Shown one piece after another: positions 21,866 through 30,128 of a stretch of 34,943 bases of DNA (positions are counted from its first letter, which is position 1; each line of letters begins with the position of its first letter). The position numbers were made by a program, and so were the translations under genes. Source of the DNA: Beijerinckiaceae bacterium. GTDB taxonomy: Bacteria; Pseudomonadota; Alphaproteobacteria; Rhizobiales; Beijerinckiaceae. The notes beneath the pieces are model-generated. The model had not been told where the DNA came from. It made no database searches and saw nothing but the letters and a program-made list of their open reading frames with translations. Location: positions 1-34,943 of the forward strand of contig CANJWR010000029.1 in the NCBI GenBank assembly GCA_947478455.1, written 5' to 3'.

Positions 21866-23092
21866 TCAGGGCGAGGGCGTCAGCGCAAAGCCGGCAATCT
21901 TCTTGTAATTGTCTGACAGTGTCCGCAATTCATCCTGCGTAATGTATTTGTCGAGATTGTCGAACGGCTTGTCGCCCACGAGTTCCTCGACCTTGATGTT
22001 GATGAAGTCGGGCGGGTTCGACCGGTTGGTCATCACCACCTTGTTGGCAGGGCCGACGCGTGCTGCATCATAGGCCTTCAGCGCCGACAGAACACCCGCC
22101 TCGCGCGCCAGACAATCGGCCAGAGTGCGGGCGTCGATGGAGCCCTGCGCAGCGCCGTTAGAGCCGCGCGGATACATGGGATGGGCAGCGTCCCCGGCGA
22201 GCGTTACGCGCCCGAAGGTCCATTGATCCACAGGATCTTTGTCCACCATCGGATATTCGAGGATCATTTCGGAATCGCGGATCAGCGCCGAAACGTCCAG
22301 CCAATCGAACTTCCAGTCCTTGTAGATGTGATGGAAGTCTTCGAGCTTGCCGGCCTCATTCCAGTCGTTCTTGTGGAGGTTCGAGCCTTCGATTTCCGCC
22401 ATCCAGTTGATGAGCTGGTTGCCCTGACCATCCACGTCATTGATGATCGGATAGATGACGATCTTGCCGGTCTTGATGGAGCCGACGCGCATATAGCTGC
22501 GGCCCGACAGGATCGGCTTACGCTTCGTGATGCCGCGCCAGGTGTTGATGCCGCCAAACGCGATTGCGTCATTGGGGTAAAGCTGTTTGCGGATGACGGA
22601 ATTGACGCCGTCGCAGGCGATCAGCGCGTCAGCACGCACGGAAGACAGCTTGCCGCCGGTCGACGTTTCGAAATGAGCCGTGACGCCATTGGCGTCCTGA
22701 TCGAAGCCGATGCACTTGCGGTCGGTGATCACCCGGTCGGCGCCGAGCCGCTCGCGCGCTGCGTTGAACAGGGTCAGATGCAGGCGACCGCGATGAATGC
22801 CGACTTCCGGCAGGCTGTAGCCCGCATGTCGGCCGCGCGGCTCCTTGTAAATCAACTGCCCGAAGCGGTTGAAGAAACAGCTTTCGAGATTCTCGATGCC
22901 CTGCGCTTCAAGCTGCTTGTCGAGGCCGAGCGCCGCGAATTCTTTCATCGCGTGGGGAAGCAGAGTAATGCCGACGCCGATTTCCTTCACCTCGGGCGAG
23001 CGCTCATAGACCCGGCACGAGATGCCGCGATTGTGCAGGTTGAGTGCGAGCGCGAGACCCGCAATGCCGCCACCCGCGATAGCGATTTCCAT
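21866..23092 (-). CDS. FAD-dependent aromatic monooxygenase (salicylate hydroxylase-like)
   Basis: A 408-aa class A flavoprotein monooxygenase. It starts at 23092, with GAGAAGG upstream; the frame is open further up but overlaps the preceding gene. The FAD fingerprint is Gly7-x-Gly9-x2-Gly12. The DG motif is CDGVNSVIRK. The second FAD motif is VTLAGDAAHPMYPRGSNGA. Such enzymes use NAD(P)H and O2 to add a hydroxyl group ortho or para to an existing one, often with decarboxylation. Thirteen bases separate it from the extradiol dioxygenase gene upstream, so its product is a likely substrate for that enzyme. The exact aromatic acid is unknown. Confidence 0.88.
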   Translation of the reverse strand: MEIAIAGGGIAGLALALNLHNRGISCRVYERSPEVKEIGVGITLLPHAMKEFAALGLDKQLEAQGIENLESCFFNRFGQLIYKEPRGRHAGYSLPEVGIHRGRLHLTLFNAARERLGADRVITDRKCIGFDQDANGVTAHFETSTGGKLSSVRADALIACDGVNSVIRKQLYPNDAIAFGGINTWRGITKRKPILSGRSYMRVGSIKTGKIVIYPIINDVDGQGNQLINWMAEIEGSNLHKNDWNEAGKLEDFHHIYKDWKFDWLDVSALIRDSEMILEYPMVDKDPVDQWTFGRVTLAGDAAHPMYPRGSNGAAQGSIDARTLADCLAREAGVLSALKAYDAARVGPANKVVMTNRSNPPDFINIKVEELVGDKPFDNLDKYITQDELRTLSDNYKKIAGFALTPSP

Positions 23093-23105
23093 ATCTGACG
23101 CCTTC

Positions 23106-23987
23106 TCAGTAATAATTGTGATGCGAGCCGAAAACCCATTGCGCCCGCAGCGTATCTTTCGGCCAGACCTTTGGGCGCAACGGCATTTCCTCATGCCACG
23201 GACGCGGCTCCCAATAGCCGAGTTCTTCGTCCTTCATCAGGTCCATTTCGCAAAACATTTCAACACGCAACTGGTCATGATTGCGGTGGTAGGCGGCGAC
23301 GTTATGGCCGACGATATGGCGGATCGGTCCCCACAGCAGTGGGATATTGTGGCGCGTCAGCGTTTCGCATGTGCGGTGCATGTCGCTCCAGTCGCGCACT
23401 TCAAACGCAATGTGGTGCAGGGCAGGCTGATCAAAACGGACGAAATTGATCGTGTGATGATCCGGCGAGCAGCGCAAAAACGCAAAATGGTCGCCGACCC
23501 AGTCGGAGACACGGAAGCCCAGTACGTCGGTGTAAAACTTCACCAATTTCTGCACGTCCTCGACGCGATACGCCACATGGCCGAACTTGAGCGGACTTAT
23601 TCCGCGCTCGATCTTGTCCTGCTTGTGAAACTGGTAATCGGAATAGACCTCGATCAGCGTGCCCTTGGGGTCTGTGAACACCACGGCTTCCTTCACTCCC
23701 GGTGAAATGCCGCTGCGCCGTTCGCTTTTTACGCCCGATTTCTGCAACTTGCTGACGAGTTCGCCGAGATCCGTTCCGGGCTTCACCTGAAATGACAGGC
23801 GACGCAATTGCGCGTCCGTTCCGCGTTCGAGCCCTATCGCTTCCTGCCCAAGTTTCGTAGCGAACAGCGCATGATCCTTGCCGCGCTCGACGAGCGTCAG
23901 GCCGACGACATTGTTCCAGTAGTCGATCTGGCGGTCGAGATCCGGTGTTGAAAAGGTCGCATGGCCGAGGCGTCGCACCTGAATCAT
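23106..23987 (-). CDS. Extradiol ring-cleavage dioxygenase (VOC family, catechol 2,3-dioxygenase-like)
   Basis: A 293-aa type I extradiol dioxygenase with two VOC modules (about 5-118 and 132-250). The metal ligands of the second module are His137 (FGHVAYRV), His191 or His192 (ALHHIAFEV) and Glu243 (RVEMFCE), the expected 2-His-1-carboxylate set. His234 in YHRNHDQ is well placed as a second-sphere residue. AGGAGAG precedes the ATG. It is first in a minus-strand operon with the FAD monooxygenase. It would cleave a catechol-like ring with O2 and Fe(II) or Mn(II). The substrate is not known. Confidence 0.88.
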   Translation of the reverse strand: MIQVRRLGHATFSTPDLDRQIDYWNNVVGLTLVERGKDHALFATKLGQEAIGLERGTDAQLRRLSFQVKPGTDLGELVSKLQKSGVKSERRSGISPGVKEAVVFTDPKGTLIEVYSDYQFHKQDKIERGISPLKFGHVAYRVEDVQKLVKFYTDVLGFRVSDWVGDHFAFLRCSPDHHTINFVRFDQPALHHIAFEVRDWSDMHRTCETLTRHNIPLLWGPIRHIVGHNVAAYHRNHDQLRVEMFCEMDLMKDEELGYWEPRPWHEEMPLRPKVWPKDTLRAQWVFGSHHNYY

Positions 23988-24092
23988 AGCGTCTCTCCTG
24001 AGCCGGCGGCTTTGCCCCGCAACCGGCGCAATGATTTCTAGGGCTGCGCTCGAATGGAGGCAAGGCGTCGCAATGCAAACAAAGGGTCAAAT

Positions 24093-24120
24093 AAAAAGGC
24101 GCGCCTTTCGGGCGCGCCTT
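24093..24120 (-). terminator. Rho-independent terminator downstream of bioY
   Basis: AAGGCGCGCC (24096-24105) pairs with GGCGCGCCTT (24111-24120) around a 5-nt loop. Read on the minus strand the hairpin exits into TTTTTAT. It lies 25 nt past the bioY stop. Confidence 0.85.
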
Positions 24121-24144
24121 GAACCGGCAGAATTCAAAAACTAA

Positions 24145-24744
24145 TCAGGCGTCGCGGCGCGGCAGGATTTTCCACAACATTGGCATGACGGCGGCAGCCA
24201 GAAGGGTCTTTACCAGCGTGGCGAGGATGAAGGGCTCGGCGCCGCCCATCCAGGCCTTGTCCCAACCGATGATGGCCGCCAACCAGGACAGGCCGAAGGC
24301 GAAGATGATCGCATGGCCCGCCGCCATGACGACGAGCAGCCTGCCGATCGAGCGATCCTGGCCACGCTCTGCGCAGAAGCCCACGAAGGCGGCGGCGACG
24401 AGGAAACCCAGCAGGAAGCCGCCCGTCGGTCCCATCATGTAGGCGAGGCCCAGACCCTTCTCGGGGGTACCGGCGAAGACCGGCAGGCCGAGCGCGCCTT
24501 CAACCAGATAGAGCGCCACCGTCGCGGCCGCGAGGCGGCCGCCGTAGGCTGCGCCCAGCAAAAGAACAACCAGCGTCTGCAAGGTCAGCGGAACCGGATA
24601 GAACGGGATTTGCGCCTTGGCCGAGACCGCCAGAGCCAGCGTTCCGGCGATAGCCAGAACAGAAAGTCGCGCGAAACGGGCCGAAGTTGCAGTCGCCGCC
24701 GGCCAGATGGCCGACACAAAGGTCGAAGGCTGATTGGGGCGCAT
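24145..24744 (-). CDS. bioY: BioY biotin transporter substrate-specificity component
   Basis: A 199-aa integral membrane protein of normal BioY length with about six membrane segments. The family-specific stretch AKAQIPFYPVPLTLQTLVVLL-like sequence is present near residue 45, followed by GAAYGGRLAAATVALYL and GPTGGFLLGF. BioY binds biotin as the S component of an ECF transporter, or works alone in some bacteria. No bioM/bioN genes adjoin. AGGAGAG lies 8 nt before the ATG. It is divergent from the MBL hydrolase gene. I saw no TTAT-TATAA BioR-type site in the 129-nt gap. Confidence 0.92.
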   Translation of the reverse strand: MRPNQPSTFVSAIWPAATATSARFARLSVLAIAGTLALAVSAKAQIPFYPVPLTLQTLVVLLLGAAYGGRLAAATVALYLVEGALGLPVFAGTPEKGLGLAYMMGPTGGFLLGFLVAAAFVGFCAERGQDRSIGRLLVVMAAGHAIIFAFGLSWLAAIIGWDKAWMGGAEPFILATLVKTLLAAAVMPMLWKILPRRDA

Positions 24745-24873
24745 GTAATCCTCTCCTGAGCGATGCTGCAGATTAACCGGCTTGCGGTCCGCCTGTCATC
24801 TCCGTGTATAGTTTCCGCCATGCCGGCCCGCAAGACGCGGCCGTTCCGTCTTTCGACTGCCCTGTGAGTTGCG

Positions 24874-25794
24874 ATGGCTGACGCTGCCGACGATTTGAAG
24901 TTCGACCGCTCGGTGGCGGCGCCCGTAGGTGAGTTGATTCGCGTTTCGCCGCTGGTGCGACGGATGATAGCGCCGAATCCCGGACCGTTCACGTTCACCG
25001 GAACCTGCACATATGTGGTCGGCAATGGCCGCGTCGCGTTAATCGATCCCGGCCCTGACAGCGAGCAACATGTCGCAGCCTTGCTGGCGACCCTGTCGGG
25101 CGAAACGATCACGCATGTCGTGGTGACCCATACCCATCGCGATCATTCTCCGGCCGCGCGGGCGATTCGCGCCGCGACCGGCGCAAGGATTGTCGGCTGC
25201 GCGCGCCATGTGCCGGTTCAGGACGCGCCGTCCGGGCGGCTCGACGCCAGCCACGATCTCGATCACGCGCCCGACGTGGAGATGCGCGACGGCGATGTGA
25301 TGTCCGGCGATGGCTTCAGTCTGGAAGCGGTGGCGACGCCCGGCCATGCATCGAACCATCTGTGCTTCGCGCTGCCGGAGGAGAATGCCCTTTTCTCCGG
25401 CGATCACGTCATGGGCTGGTCGACGTCGGTCGTATCGCCGCCTGATGGCAATATGGCGGCCTATATGGCGTCGCTGGACAAGTTGCGGGCGCGCAGCGAG
25501 GCGATCTACTGGCCCGGACACGGCAACCCGGTGCGTGAGCCGGAGCGGTTTGTGCGCGGGCTAGCCACCCATCGCCGCCAGCGTGAGACGTCCATTCTCC
25601 AGCGGATCGCCGCCGGTGACGAAACCATCGTGGCGATTGTCGAGCGCATCTACGTGGGGCTCGATCCACGTCTGAAGGGCGGGGCGGGCCTGTCGGTGCT
25701 GGCGCATCTCGAGGATCTGGTGGCGCGCGGGGCGGTGACCAGTTCGGACGGCGCTGCGACGCTGACAGCACAGTACAGGATTGGCAGCGTCTGA
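24874..25794 (+). CDS. MBL-fold metallo-hydrolase (LACTB2/glyoxalase II-like)
   Basis: A 306-aa soluble hydrolase. The zinc motif His86-x-His88-x-Asp90-His91 (THTHRDH) is complete. A third histidine is in TPGHASNH, the bridging aspartate is in LFSGDHVMG, and a late histidine is in YWPGHGNP. A C-terminal winged-helix-like tail (about 225-300, with GGAGLSVLAHLEDLVARG) is typical of LACTB2-like members. It probably hydrolyses a thioester or phosphodiester; the substrate is unknown. The ribosome site is weak (GTGAG). A poor TTGCGG-N17-TGTATA promoter candidate ends at 24810. Convergent with the ATP synthase operon. Confidence 0.85.
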   Translation: MADAADDLKFDRSVAAPVGELIRVSPLVRRMIAPNPGPFTFTGTCTYVVGNGRVALIDPGPDSEQHVAALLATLSGETITHVVVTHTHRDHSPAARAIRAATGARIVGCARHVPVQDAPSGRLDASHDLDHAPDVEMRDGDVMSGDGFSLEAVATPGHASNHLCFALPEENALFSGDHVMGWSTSVVSPPDGNMAAYMASLDKLRARSEAIYWPGHGNPVREPERFVRGLATHRRQRETSILQRIAAGDETIVAIVERIYVGLDPRLKGGAGLSVLAHLEDLVARGAVTSSDGAATLTAQYRIGSV

Positions 25795-25812
25795 CGCAGA
25801 ATGGCCGAAACG

Positions 25813-25837
25813 AAAACGGGAGCCCGAAGGCTCCCGT
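25813..25837. terminator. Terminator of the F0 ATP synthase operon (bidirectional position)
   Basis: ACGGGAGCC (25816-25824) pairs with GGCTCCCGT (25829-25837) around a CGAA loop. On the minus strand it is followed by TTTTCGTTT, so it mainly serves atpF, which ends at 25864. It lies 20 nt after the MBL hydrolase stop as well. Confidence 0.8.
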
Positions 25838-25863
25838 AAAATTCGTCCCGCAATGTCGGGTGT

Positions 25864-26343
25864 CTAGTTCAGACGGCTTTTCAGCGCGCCGATTTCCTTC
25901 GACACAAGGTCGGCGGCGGCAGCGCCGGTGGTCTGGCTGCGCAGCACGGTCTCGGCGGCCTTGACGGCGGCGTCGGCGGCGGCGGCGCGCACTTCCGAGG
26001 TGGCTTGAGCTTCTGCAAGAGCGATCTTCGATTCGGCCTGCTTGGTGCGGCGGGCGACGAAATCGGCCATGCGCTCGGCGGCTTCGCGGGCGAGAGCTTC
26101 GGCTTCGGTCTTGGCCTGAGCGATGATCGCCTGAGCTTCTGCCTCGGCCTCGGAACGCTTCTTCTCGAACGAGGCCAGCACCGCAGCGGCTTCGTCCCGA
26201 AGACGCTTGGCGTCGGCAAGTTCCTTGGCGATCTGCGCGGCGCGGCCGTCGAGTGCGGCGGTCAGTTGGCGATGTACGCCCAGATAGCCGAGCAGGCAGA
26301 CAAACAGCACAAAGCCGAGAGCGACGAAAAATTCGGCGTCCAT
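25864..26343 (-). CDS. atpF: F0F1 ATP synthase subunit b
   Basis: A 159-aa peripheral-stalk subunit. It starts at the ATG at 26343, with GAGGAGA upstream; the open frame before it is a proline-rich artefact overlapping atpF'. One membrane segment (about 5-22, FFVALGFVLFVCLLGYLG) is followed by a long charged helix rich in Ala, Glu and Lys that would form the coiled-coil stalk. It is last in the F0 operon, 10 nt after atpF'. The F1 genes are elsewhere, as is usual in this bacterial group. Confidence 0.93.
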   Translation of the reverse strand: MDAEFFVALGFVLFVCLLGYLGVHRQLTAALDGRAAQIAKELADAKRLRDEAAAVLASFEKKRSEAEAEAQAIIAQAKTEAEALAREAAERMADFVARRTKQAESKIALAEAQATSEVRAAAADAAVKAAETVLRSQTTGAAAADLVSKEIGALKSRLN

Positions 26344-26353
26344 GGGAGTCTCC

Positions 26354-26908
26354 TCAGCCGTTCTTGGTGGCGGCGACGGCGGCGCTGATCTGCGCTGCGT
26401 CCGGGGTCTTGCCGGTGATCTGCGCCACGATGGCCGAGGCGGCCTCGGCTGCAATCGAGCCCACATTGGTCATGGCCTGCGCCTTCATGGCGGAAACCTG
26501 AGCCTCTGCGGCTTCGAGCTTTGTGTTCAGTTCGGCCTCAAGCGCTTTGCGCTTGGCGTCCGCGTCAGCGGCGAGCTTGTCGCGCGTCTGCTGGGCGGTG
26601 GCCTGCGCGCGCGCCTTGGCGTCGGCGAGGGTCTTTTCGTAGGCTGCGCCGGCTTCGGTCGCCTTGCCCTGCATGGCGGTTGCAGCGTCGAGATCTCCGG
26701 AAATGCGCGCCTGACGCGTCTCCAGGATGTTCGCGACGCGCGGCAGCGCGACCTTCGACATCAGGTAGTAGAGCGCGCCGAATGTGATCGCCAGCCAGAC
26801 AAGCTGCGACGAGAAGGTGGTCGAGTCGAACGGCGGAAATGCGCCGCCTTCATGCGCTGCGCCGCCGGGAACCTGGGTTCCTGCCGTTTGGCCCTTTTCG
26901 TCCGCCAT
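26354..26908 (-). CDS. atpF': F0F1 ATP synthase subunit b' (second stalk subunit)
   Basis: A 184-aa b-type subunit with an N-terminal extension of about 35 residues before the membrane segment ([21 protein letters not shown], about 37-57), as in alphaproteobacterial b' proteins. A long Ala-rich helix follows. It pairs with subunit b as a heterodimeric stator linking F0 to F1. Separate b and b' genes are known in photosynthetic bacteria and Hyphomicrobiales. No strong ribosome site is seen. A stable hairpin lies in the gap to atpE upstream. Confidence 0.92.
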   Translation of the reverse strand: MADEKGQTAGTQVPGGAAHEGGAFPPFDSTTFSSQLVWLAITFGALYYLMSKVALPRVANILETRQARISGDLDAATAMQGKATEAGAAYEKTLADAKARAQATAQQTRDKLAADADAKRKALEAELNTKLEAAEAQVSAMKAQAMTNVGSIAAEAASAIVAQITGKTPDAAQISAAVAATKNG

Positions 26909-26948
26909 GATCGAATCCAGACTGAAGTGGAATACAGAAAGAGAAGAA

Positions 26949-26975
26949 CGCGCGTCCTGCCGGGCAGGACGCGCG
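26949..26975 (-). other. Hairpin between atpE and atpF'
   Basis: A perfect 12-bp stem (26949-26960 with 26964-26975) with a 3-nt loop sits 7 nt past the atpE stop in the 73-nt gap. It is followed on the minus strand by TTCTTCTC, not a clean T run. It is well placed to protect the atpE message or cause partial termination, which would help make the high copy number of subunit c. Confidence 0.7.
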
Positions 26976-26981
26976 AGAAGA

Positions 26982-27209
26982 TTACTTCACGAAGAGCAGG
27001 ATGATCGCCACGAGGAAGGCGAAAATGCCAAGACCTTCGGCGAGCGCCGCGCCGATGAACGCGCGACCGAACTGGCCGTCAGCGGCCGACGGGTTGCGCA
27101 GAGCGCCGGAGAGGAAGTTACCGAAAATCGTGCCCACGCCGATGGCGGCGGCGCCCATGCCGATGGCGGCGAGACCGGCGCCGATGTACTTGGCTGCAAC
27201 AGGATCCAT
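26982..27209 (-). CDS. atpE: F0F1 ATP synthase subunit c
   Basis: A 75-aa hairpin membrane protein. Helix 1 has the glycine-rich [16 protein letters not shown] ring-packing pattern; the polar loop is RNPSA; helix 2 carries the proton-binding Glu58 in [12 protein letters not shown]. It forms the rotating c-ring. GAAGGAG 6 nt before the ATG is the strongest ribosome site of the operon, in line with the need for many copies. Confidence 0.96.
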   Translation of the reverse strand: MDPVAAKYIGAGLAAIGMGAAAIGVGTIFGNFLSGALRNPSAADGQFGRAFIGAALAEGLGIFAFLVAIILLFVK

Positions 27210-27265
27210 TTTAAACTCCTTCAGGTGGTGTGTTTGGGTCCGACTAGCTGTTGTTCAAATATTTA

Positions 27266-28021
27266 TTAGTGGCCCGGGTGGATTGCGTCGTTGAGATAGA
27301 CGCAGGTGAGGATCGCGAAGACGTAGGCCTGCAGGAACGCGACGAGAAGTTCGAACGCAGTCAGCAGGACGATCGCCGCGAGCGGCAGGATCGACGCGAT
27401 GCCCGTAAGAGCGCCGGCGCCGAGCATCAGCGTCACGAAGCCGCCGAATACCTTGAGGGTGATGTGGCCCGCCAGCATGTTGGCGAACAGACGAACCGAG
27501 AGCGAGATCGGGCGGGAGATGAACGAAATCACCTCGATCAGCACGATGAACGGCATCAGCACCGGCGACACGCCCGACGGCACAAACAGATGCAGGAAGT
27601 GCGAGCCGTGACGCATCACGCCGTACACAATCACTGTGCCGATGACGAGCGCCGCGAACGCGAAGGTCACGATGATCTGGCTGGTGACGGTGAATGTGTA
27701 GGGGATCAGGCCGACGAGGTTCGAGAACAGCACGAACATGAACAGCGAGAACACGAACGGGAAGAACCGCATGCCTTCGTGACCGGCGGAGCTTCGCACC
27801 GTCGATGCGACAAACTCGTAAGCCATTTCGGCTGCCGATTGCAGGCGGCCAGGGACCAGCGATTTCGATGATGTGCCGACGATCATCAGGAGCGAGATCA
27901 ACCCGACCACGATCACCATGAACAGCGACGCGTTGGTGAATGTGACGGCGCCCACATGGTCCGAAAACAACGGATTGATTTGGAACTGATGGATCGGATC
28001 GATCGCGTTCTCTGCGGCCAC
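27266..28021 (-). CDS. atpB: F0F1 ATP synthase subunit a
   Basis: A 251-aa integral membrane subunit forming the proton half-channels. The N-terminus [12 protein letters not shown] is typical of alphaproteobacterial subunit a. The essential arginine lies in [16 protein letters not shown]. Helices and length match the family. The start codon is GTG at 28021; no ATG is better placed. It lies 37 nt after atpI and 56 nt before atpE. Confidence 0.94.
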   Translation of the reverse strand: MAAENAIDPIHQFQINPLFSDHVGAVTFTNASLFMVIVVGLISLLMIVGTSSKSLVPGRLQSAAEMAYEFVASTVRSSAGHEGMRFFPFVFSLFMFVLFSNLVGLIPYTFTVTSQIIVTFAFAALVIGTVIVYGVMRHGSHFLHLFVPSGVSPVLMPFIVLIEVISFISRPISLSVRLFANMLAGHITLKVFGGFVTLMLGAGALTGIASILPLAAIVLLTAFELLVAFLQAYVFAILTCVYLNDAIHPGH

Positions 28022-28058
28022 GTTCTGAACCCCGTCTGATGGCGCTGGCGCCGGAAAC

Positions 28059-28451
28059 CTATTTGTCTTTCGAATCCGGCCCTTGCGAGCCGGCGTTTTG
28101 CGAACCCGAAACCTTGGCTCCCGTCGACCCCATGGCCAGACGGTAGACGTTCCAGAACCCCGCCGCCGTCCCGAGAGCCAGGAAGACGATGAGAAAAAGC
28201 GGCGTTGTCGAGAGCCACTCGTCGAGCTGCCATCCCAGAAGGCAACCGACCACGACCCCCGCGACGAATTCGGACATGACGCGAAAAGCCAGGCTCATCG
28301 CACGTCCGGTGCCTTCTGCGGACGCCTGCGCGCCATCACGACGCGCCTTGTCCGCACCTGCCGTCTGACGGGCGTTTTCGAGCGCTCCGGAGAGCTTCTC
28401 GAGTCGCGCCGCCATTTCGCGGTCTTCGGATTCGCTATCGGGTTTGGTCAT
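28059..28451 (-). CDS. atpI: ATP synthase protein I (AtpI/AtpZ type)
   Basis: A 130-aa protein at the head of the F0 operon. A charged N-terminal half (1-45) is followed by two membrane segments ([19 protein letters not shown] and [21 protein letters not shown]), the usual AtpI layout, with a hydrophilic Ser/Gly-rich tail. It is thought to help assemble the c-ring or carry Mg2+. The ATG has GGAG 8-10 nt upstream. Confidence 0.88.
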   Translation of the reverse strand: MTKPDSESEDREMAARLEKLSGALENARQTAGADKARRDGAQASAEGTGRAMSLAFRVMSEFVAGVVVGCLLGWQLDEWLSTTPLFLIVFLALGTAAGFWNVYRLAMGSTGAKVSGSQNAGSQGPDSKDK

Positions 28452-28594
28452 AGAACTACTCCGCGTCGCGGCAAAGGCCGCTTATAGGGCGCGGGCAGCT
28501 CAGTGACCAGAAAGTCCCGAGAAGAAACCAGCCATGCGAACAAACATTCGCACGGCGATCCGACAGATGCCGGACCGACCTTGCAAGCGGCGCG

Positions 28595-28623
28595 ACCATA
28601 TGTTCGAGGCCTAAATGTGTCAA
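28595..28623 (-). promoter_or_regulatory. Sigma-70-type promoter of the F0 ATP synthase operon
   Basis: On the minus strand TTGACA (28623-28618) and TATGGT (28600-28595) are separated by 17 nt. It gives a leader of roughly 137 nt before atpI. The -35 hexamer is a perfect consensus match. The whole gap 28452-28818 holds this promoter and the hairpin at 28681, but no convincing gene. Confidence 0.65.
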
Positions 28624-28680
28624 GGCGAGCCGGAAAGGATTTATAGTATTGAAATTGAAGGGATATTTCTCCAAATTTCG

Positions 28681-28707
28681 GCCGCCTGCCCAAACGTCGC
28701 AGGCGGC
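28681..28707. other. Hairpin in the atpI/GNAT intergenic region
   Basis: GCCGCCTGC (28681-28689) pairs with GCAGGCGGC (28699-28707), with a 9-nt loop. There is no T run on either side and no gene ends here, so the role is unknown. An AT-rich stretch (28637-28676) precedes it. Confidence 0.5.
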
Positions 28708-28818
28708 CTGCCGTCATGTCGCCAAAAAGGATTCGGGAAGAGGCGGCGATTCCACGCGCAAACCGCCGAATTTCGCCGGTCGGGAGCGCCGCGCTTTTAA
28801 TTTACTTCTATAAAGACG

Positions 28819-29319
28819 ATGAGCCTTGGCTTCGAGGCGCAGATCCGAGGAACAAAATTGACCGGAAGATTCGTCATCCGCGACGTCGCCCGCGCTGATT
28901 TCGACCAGTGGCTGCCGCTCTGGGAGGGCTACAACACCTTCTACAGGCGCGTCGGCCCGACCGCCGTGTCGCCGGAGGTCACCCAAACCACATGGGCGCG
29001 CTTCTTCGATTCGTATGAGCCGGTTCATTGTCTGGTGGCGGAGGCCGGCGGCGCGCTAATAGGGCTCGCGCATTATATCTACCACCGCAACACCGTGATG
29101 CTGGGGCCGACCTGCTATTTGCAGGATCTCTTCACCGGCGAGGCAGCAAGGGGCAGGGGCGTCGGGCGCGCTCTGATCGAGGGCGTTTACGAGCGCGCCC
29201 GGGCGGCGGGTTCGACGCGGGTTTACTGGCAAACCCACGAGACCAACGAGACCGCCCGGAAGCTGTATGACGCGATAGCCGAGCGCTCGGGCTTTATCGT
29301 CTATCGCCGGGATCTCTGA
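28819..29319 (+). CDS. GNAT-family N-acetyltransferase
   Basis: A 166-aa acetyltransferase. The acetyl-CoA pyrophosphate-binding motif is ARGRGVGRALIEGVYERARAAG (about 110-131), preceded by the strand LQDLFT; a C-terminal WQTHETNETARKLYD matches motif B. The substrate amine (small molecule, peptide or antibiotic) cannot be told. The ribosome site before the ATG is weak (AAAGACG). It is convergent with the ABC ATPase gene, stops being 8 nt apart. Confidence 0.85.
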   Translation: MSLGFEAQIRGTKLTGRFVIRDVARADFDQWLPLWEGYNTFYRRVGPTAVSPEVTQTTWARFFDSYEPVHCLVAEAGGALIGLAHYIYHRNTVMLGPTCYLQDLFTGEAARGRGVGRALIEGVYERARAAGSTRVYWQTHETNETARKLYDAIAERSGFIVYRRDL

Positions 29320-29327
29320 GCTTTCGC

Positions 29328-30128
29328 TCAAATCACCCAGTCGTCCCGCACGGGCGCGGCGTCGGCTGTGATGTCGGCCTTCACCGCCATGGCGATTTCC
29401 TGGAGCGCAATCGCCCCGCGTCGTCTGGGATGCGGTTGCTCGATAGTCCGCACCGAACGCACCACGCCGGGCTTGCCGCCCAGCGCCACGATCCGGTCGG
29501 CGAGATAGACTGCCTCGTCGATGTCGTGGGTGACGAAGATGATCGTCTTGTGTGTCTCGCGCCGGATGCGGATCAACTCGTCCTGCAAATTCTCGCGCGT
29601 CGCAATGTCGAGCGCGCTGAAAGGCTCGTCCATCAGCAGAATCGCCGGTCGCACCGCCAGCGCGCGGGCCAGCGCCACACGCTGCCTCTGGCCGCCCGAC
29701 AATTGATGCGGCCAGCGTTGCGCCAGATCGGCCAGCCCAACCAGACCCAGAGCCTGCATGGCGCGATGCAGCCGCTCTGCCTTCGGCAGCGCCGACTTTT
29801 CCAGCCCGAACGCCACATTGGAAATGACCCGCCGCCACGGCAGCAGGCGCGCATCCTGAAACACCAGCGACAGAGGCCTCTCGGCCTCCGGATCGGGCGA
29901 CAGTTTCACCCGCCCGGTCGTCGGCTTCGCCAGATCCATCAGCACGCGCAGCAGCGTCGATTTGCCGACGCCCGAAGCGCCCACGATGGCCACGAACTCG
30001 CCGCGCGCCACCGTCAGGTCGAGGCCGCGCAGAACATCGGTGCGCCGGCCATCCTGCATGAAGGACAGCGACAGATCCTCGATCTCGATGACCGGGGCGG
30101 CAGAGGGGGCTTTCGTCACGGCTTCCAT
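29328..30128 (-). CDS. ABC transporter ATP-binding protein, NitT/TauT (SsuB-like) family
   Basis: A 266-aa ATPase. Start at 30128: the frame is open upstream, but that part lies inside the permease gene. It has Walker A GASGVGKST, a Q-loop VFQDARLLPWRRV of the nitrate/sulfonate type, the signature LSGGQRQRVALARAL, Walker B ILLMDEPFSALD and the H-loop THDIDEAVYLAD. It drives import through the permease whose 3' end overlaps this start by 13 nt. The usual periplasmic binding protein gene is absent from the window, so the substrate (nitrate, sulfonate, taurine, thiamine precursor or aromatic acid) is open. Confidence 0.92.
   Translation of the reverse strand: MEAVTKAPSAAPVIEIEDLSLSFMQDGRRTDVLRGLDLTVARGEFVAIVGASGVGKSTLLRVLMDLAKPTTGRVKLSPDPEAERPLSLVFQDARLLPWRRVISNVAFGLEKSALPKAERLHRAMQALGLVGLADLAQRWPHQLSGGQRQRVALARALAVRPAILLMDEPFSALDIATRENLQDELIRIRRETHKTIIFVTHDIDEAVYLADRIVALGGKPGVVRSVRTIEQPHPRRRGAIALQEIAMAVKADITADAAPVRDDWVI

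Noticed and set aside
22181-23098. 305-aa open frame antisense to the FAD monooxygenase
   Set aside because: It lies opposite clear FAD motifs and has no supporting start signal.
28456-28717. Two short minus-strand open frames upstream of atpI
   Set aside because: They overlap the TTGACA-N17-TATGGT promoter, have no ribosome site and no protein-like composition.
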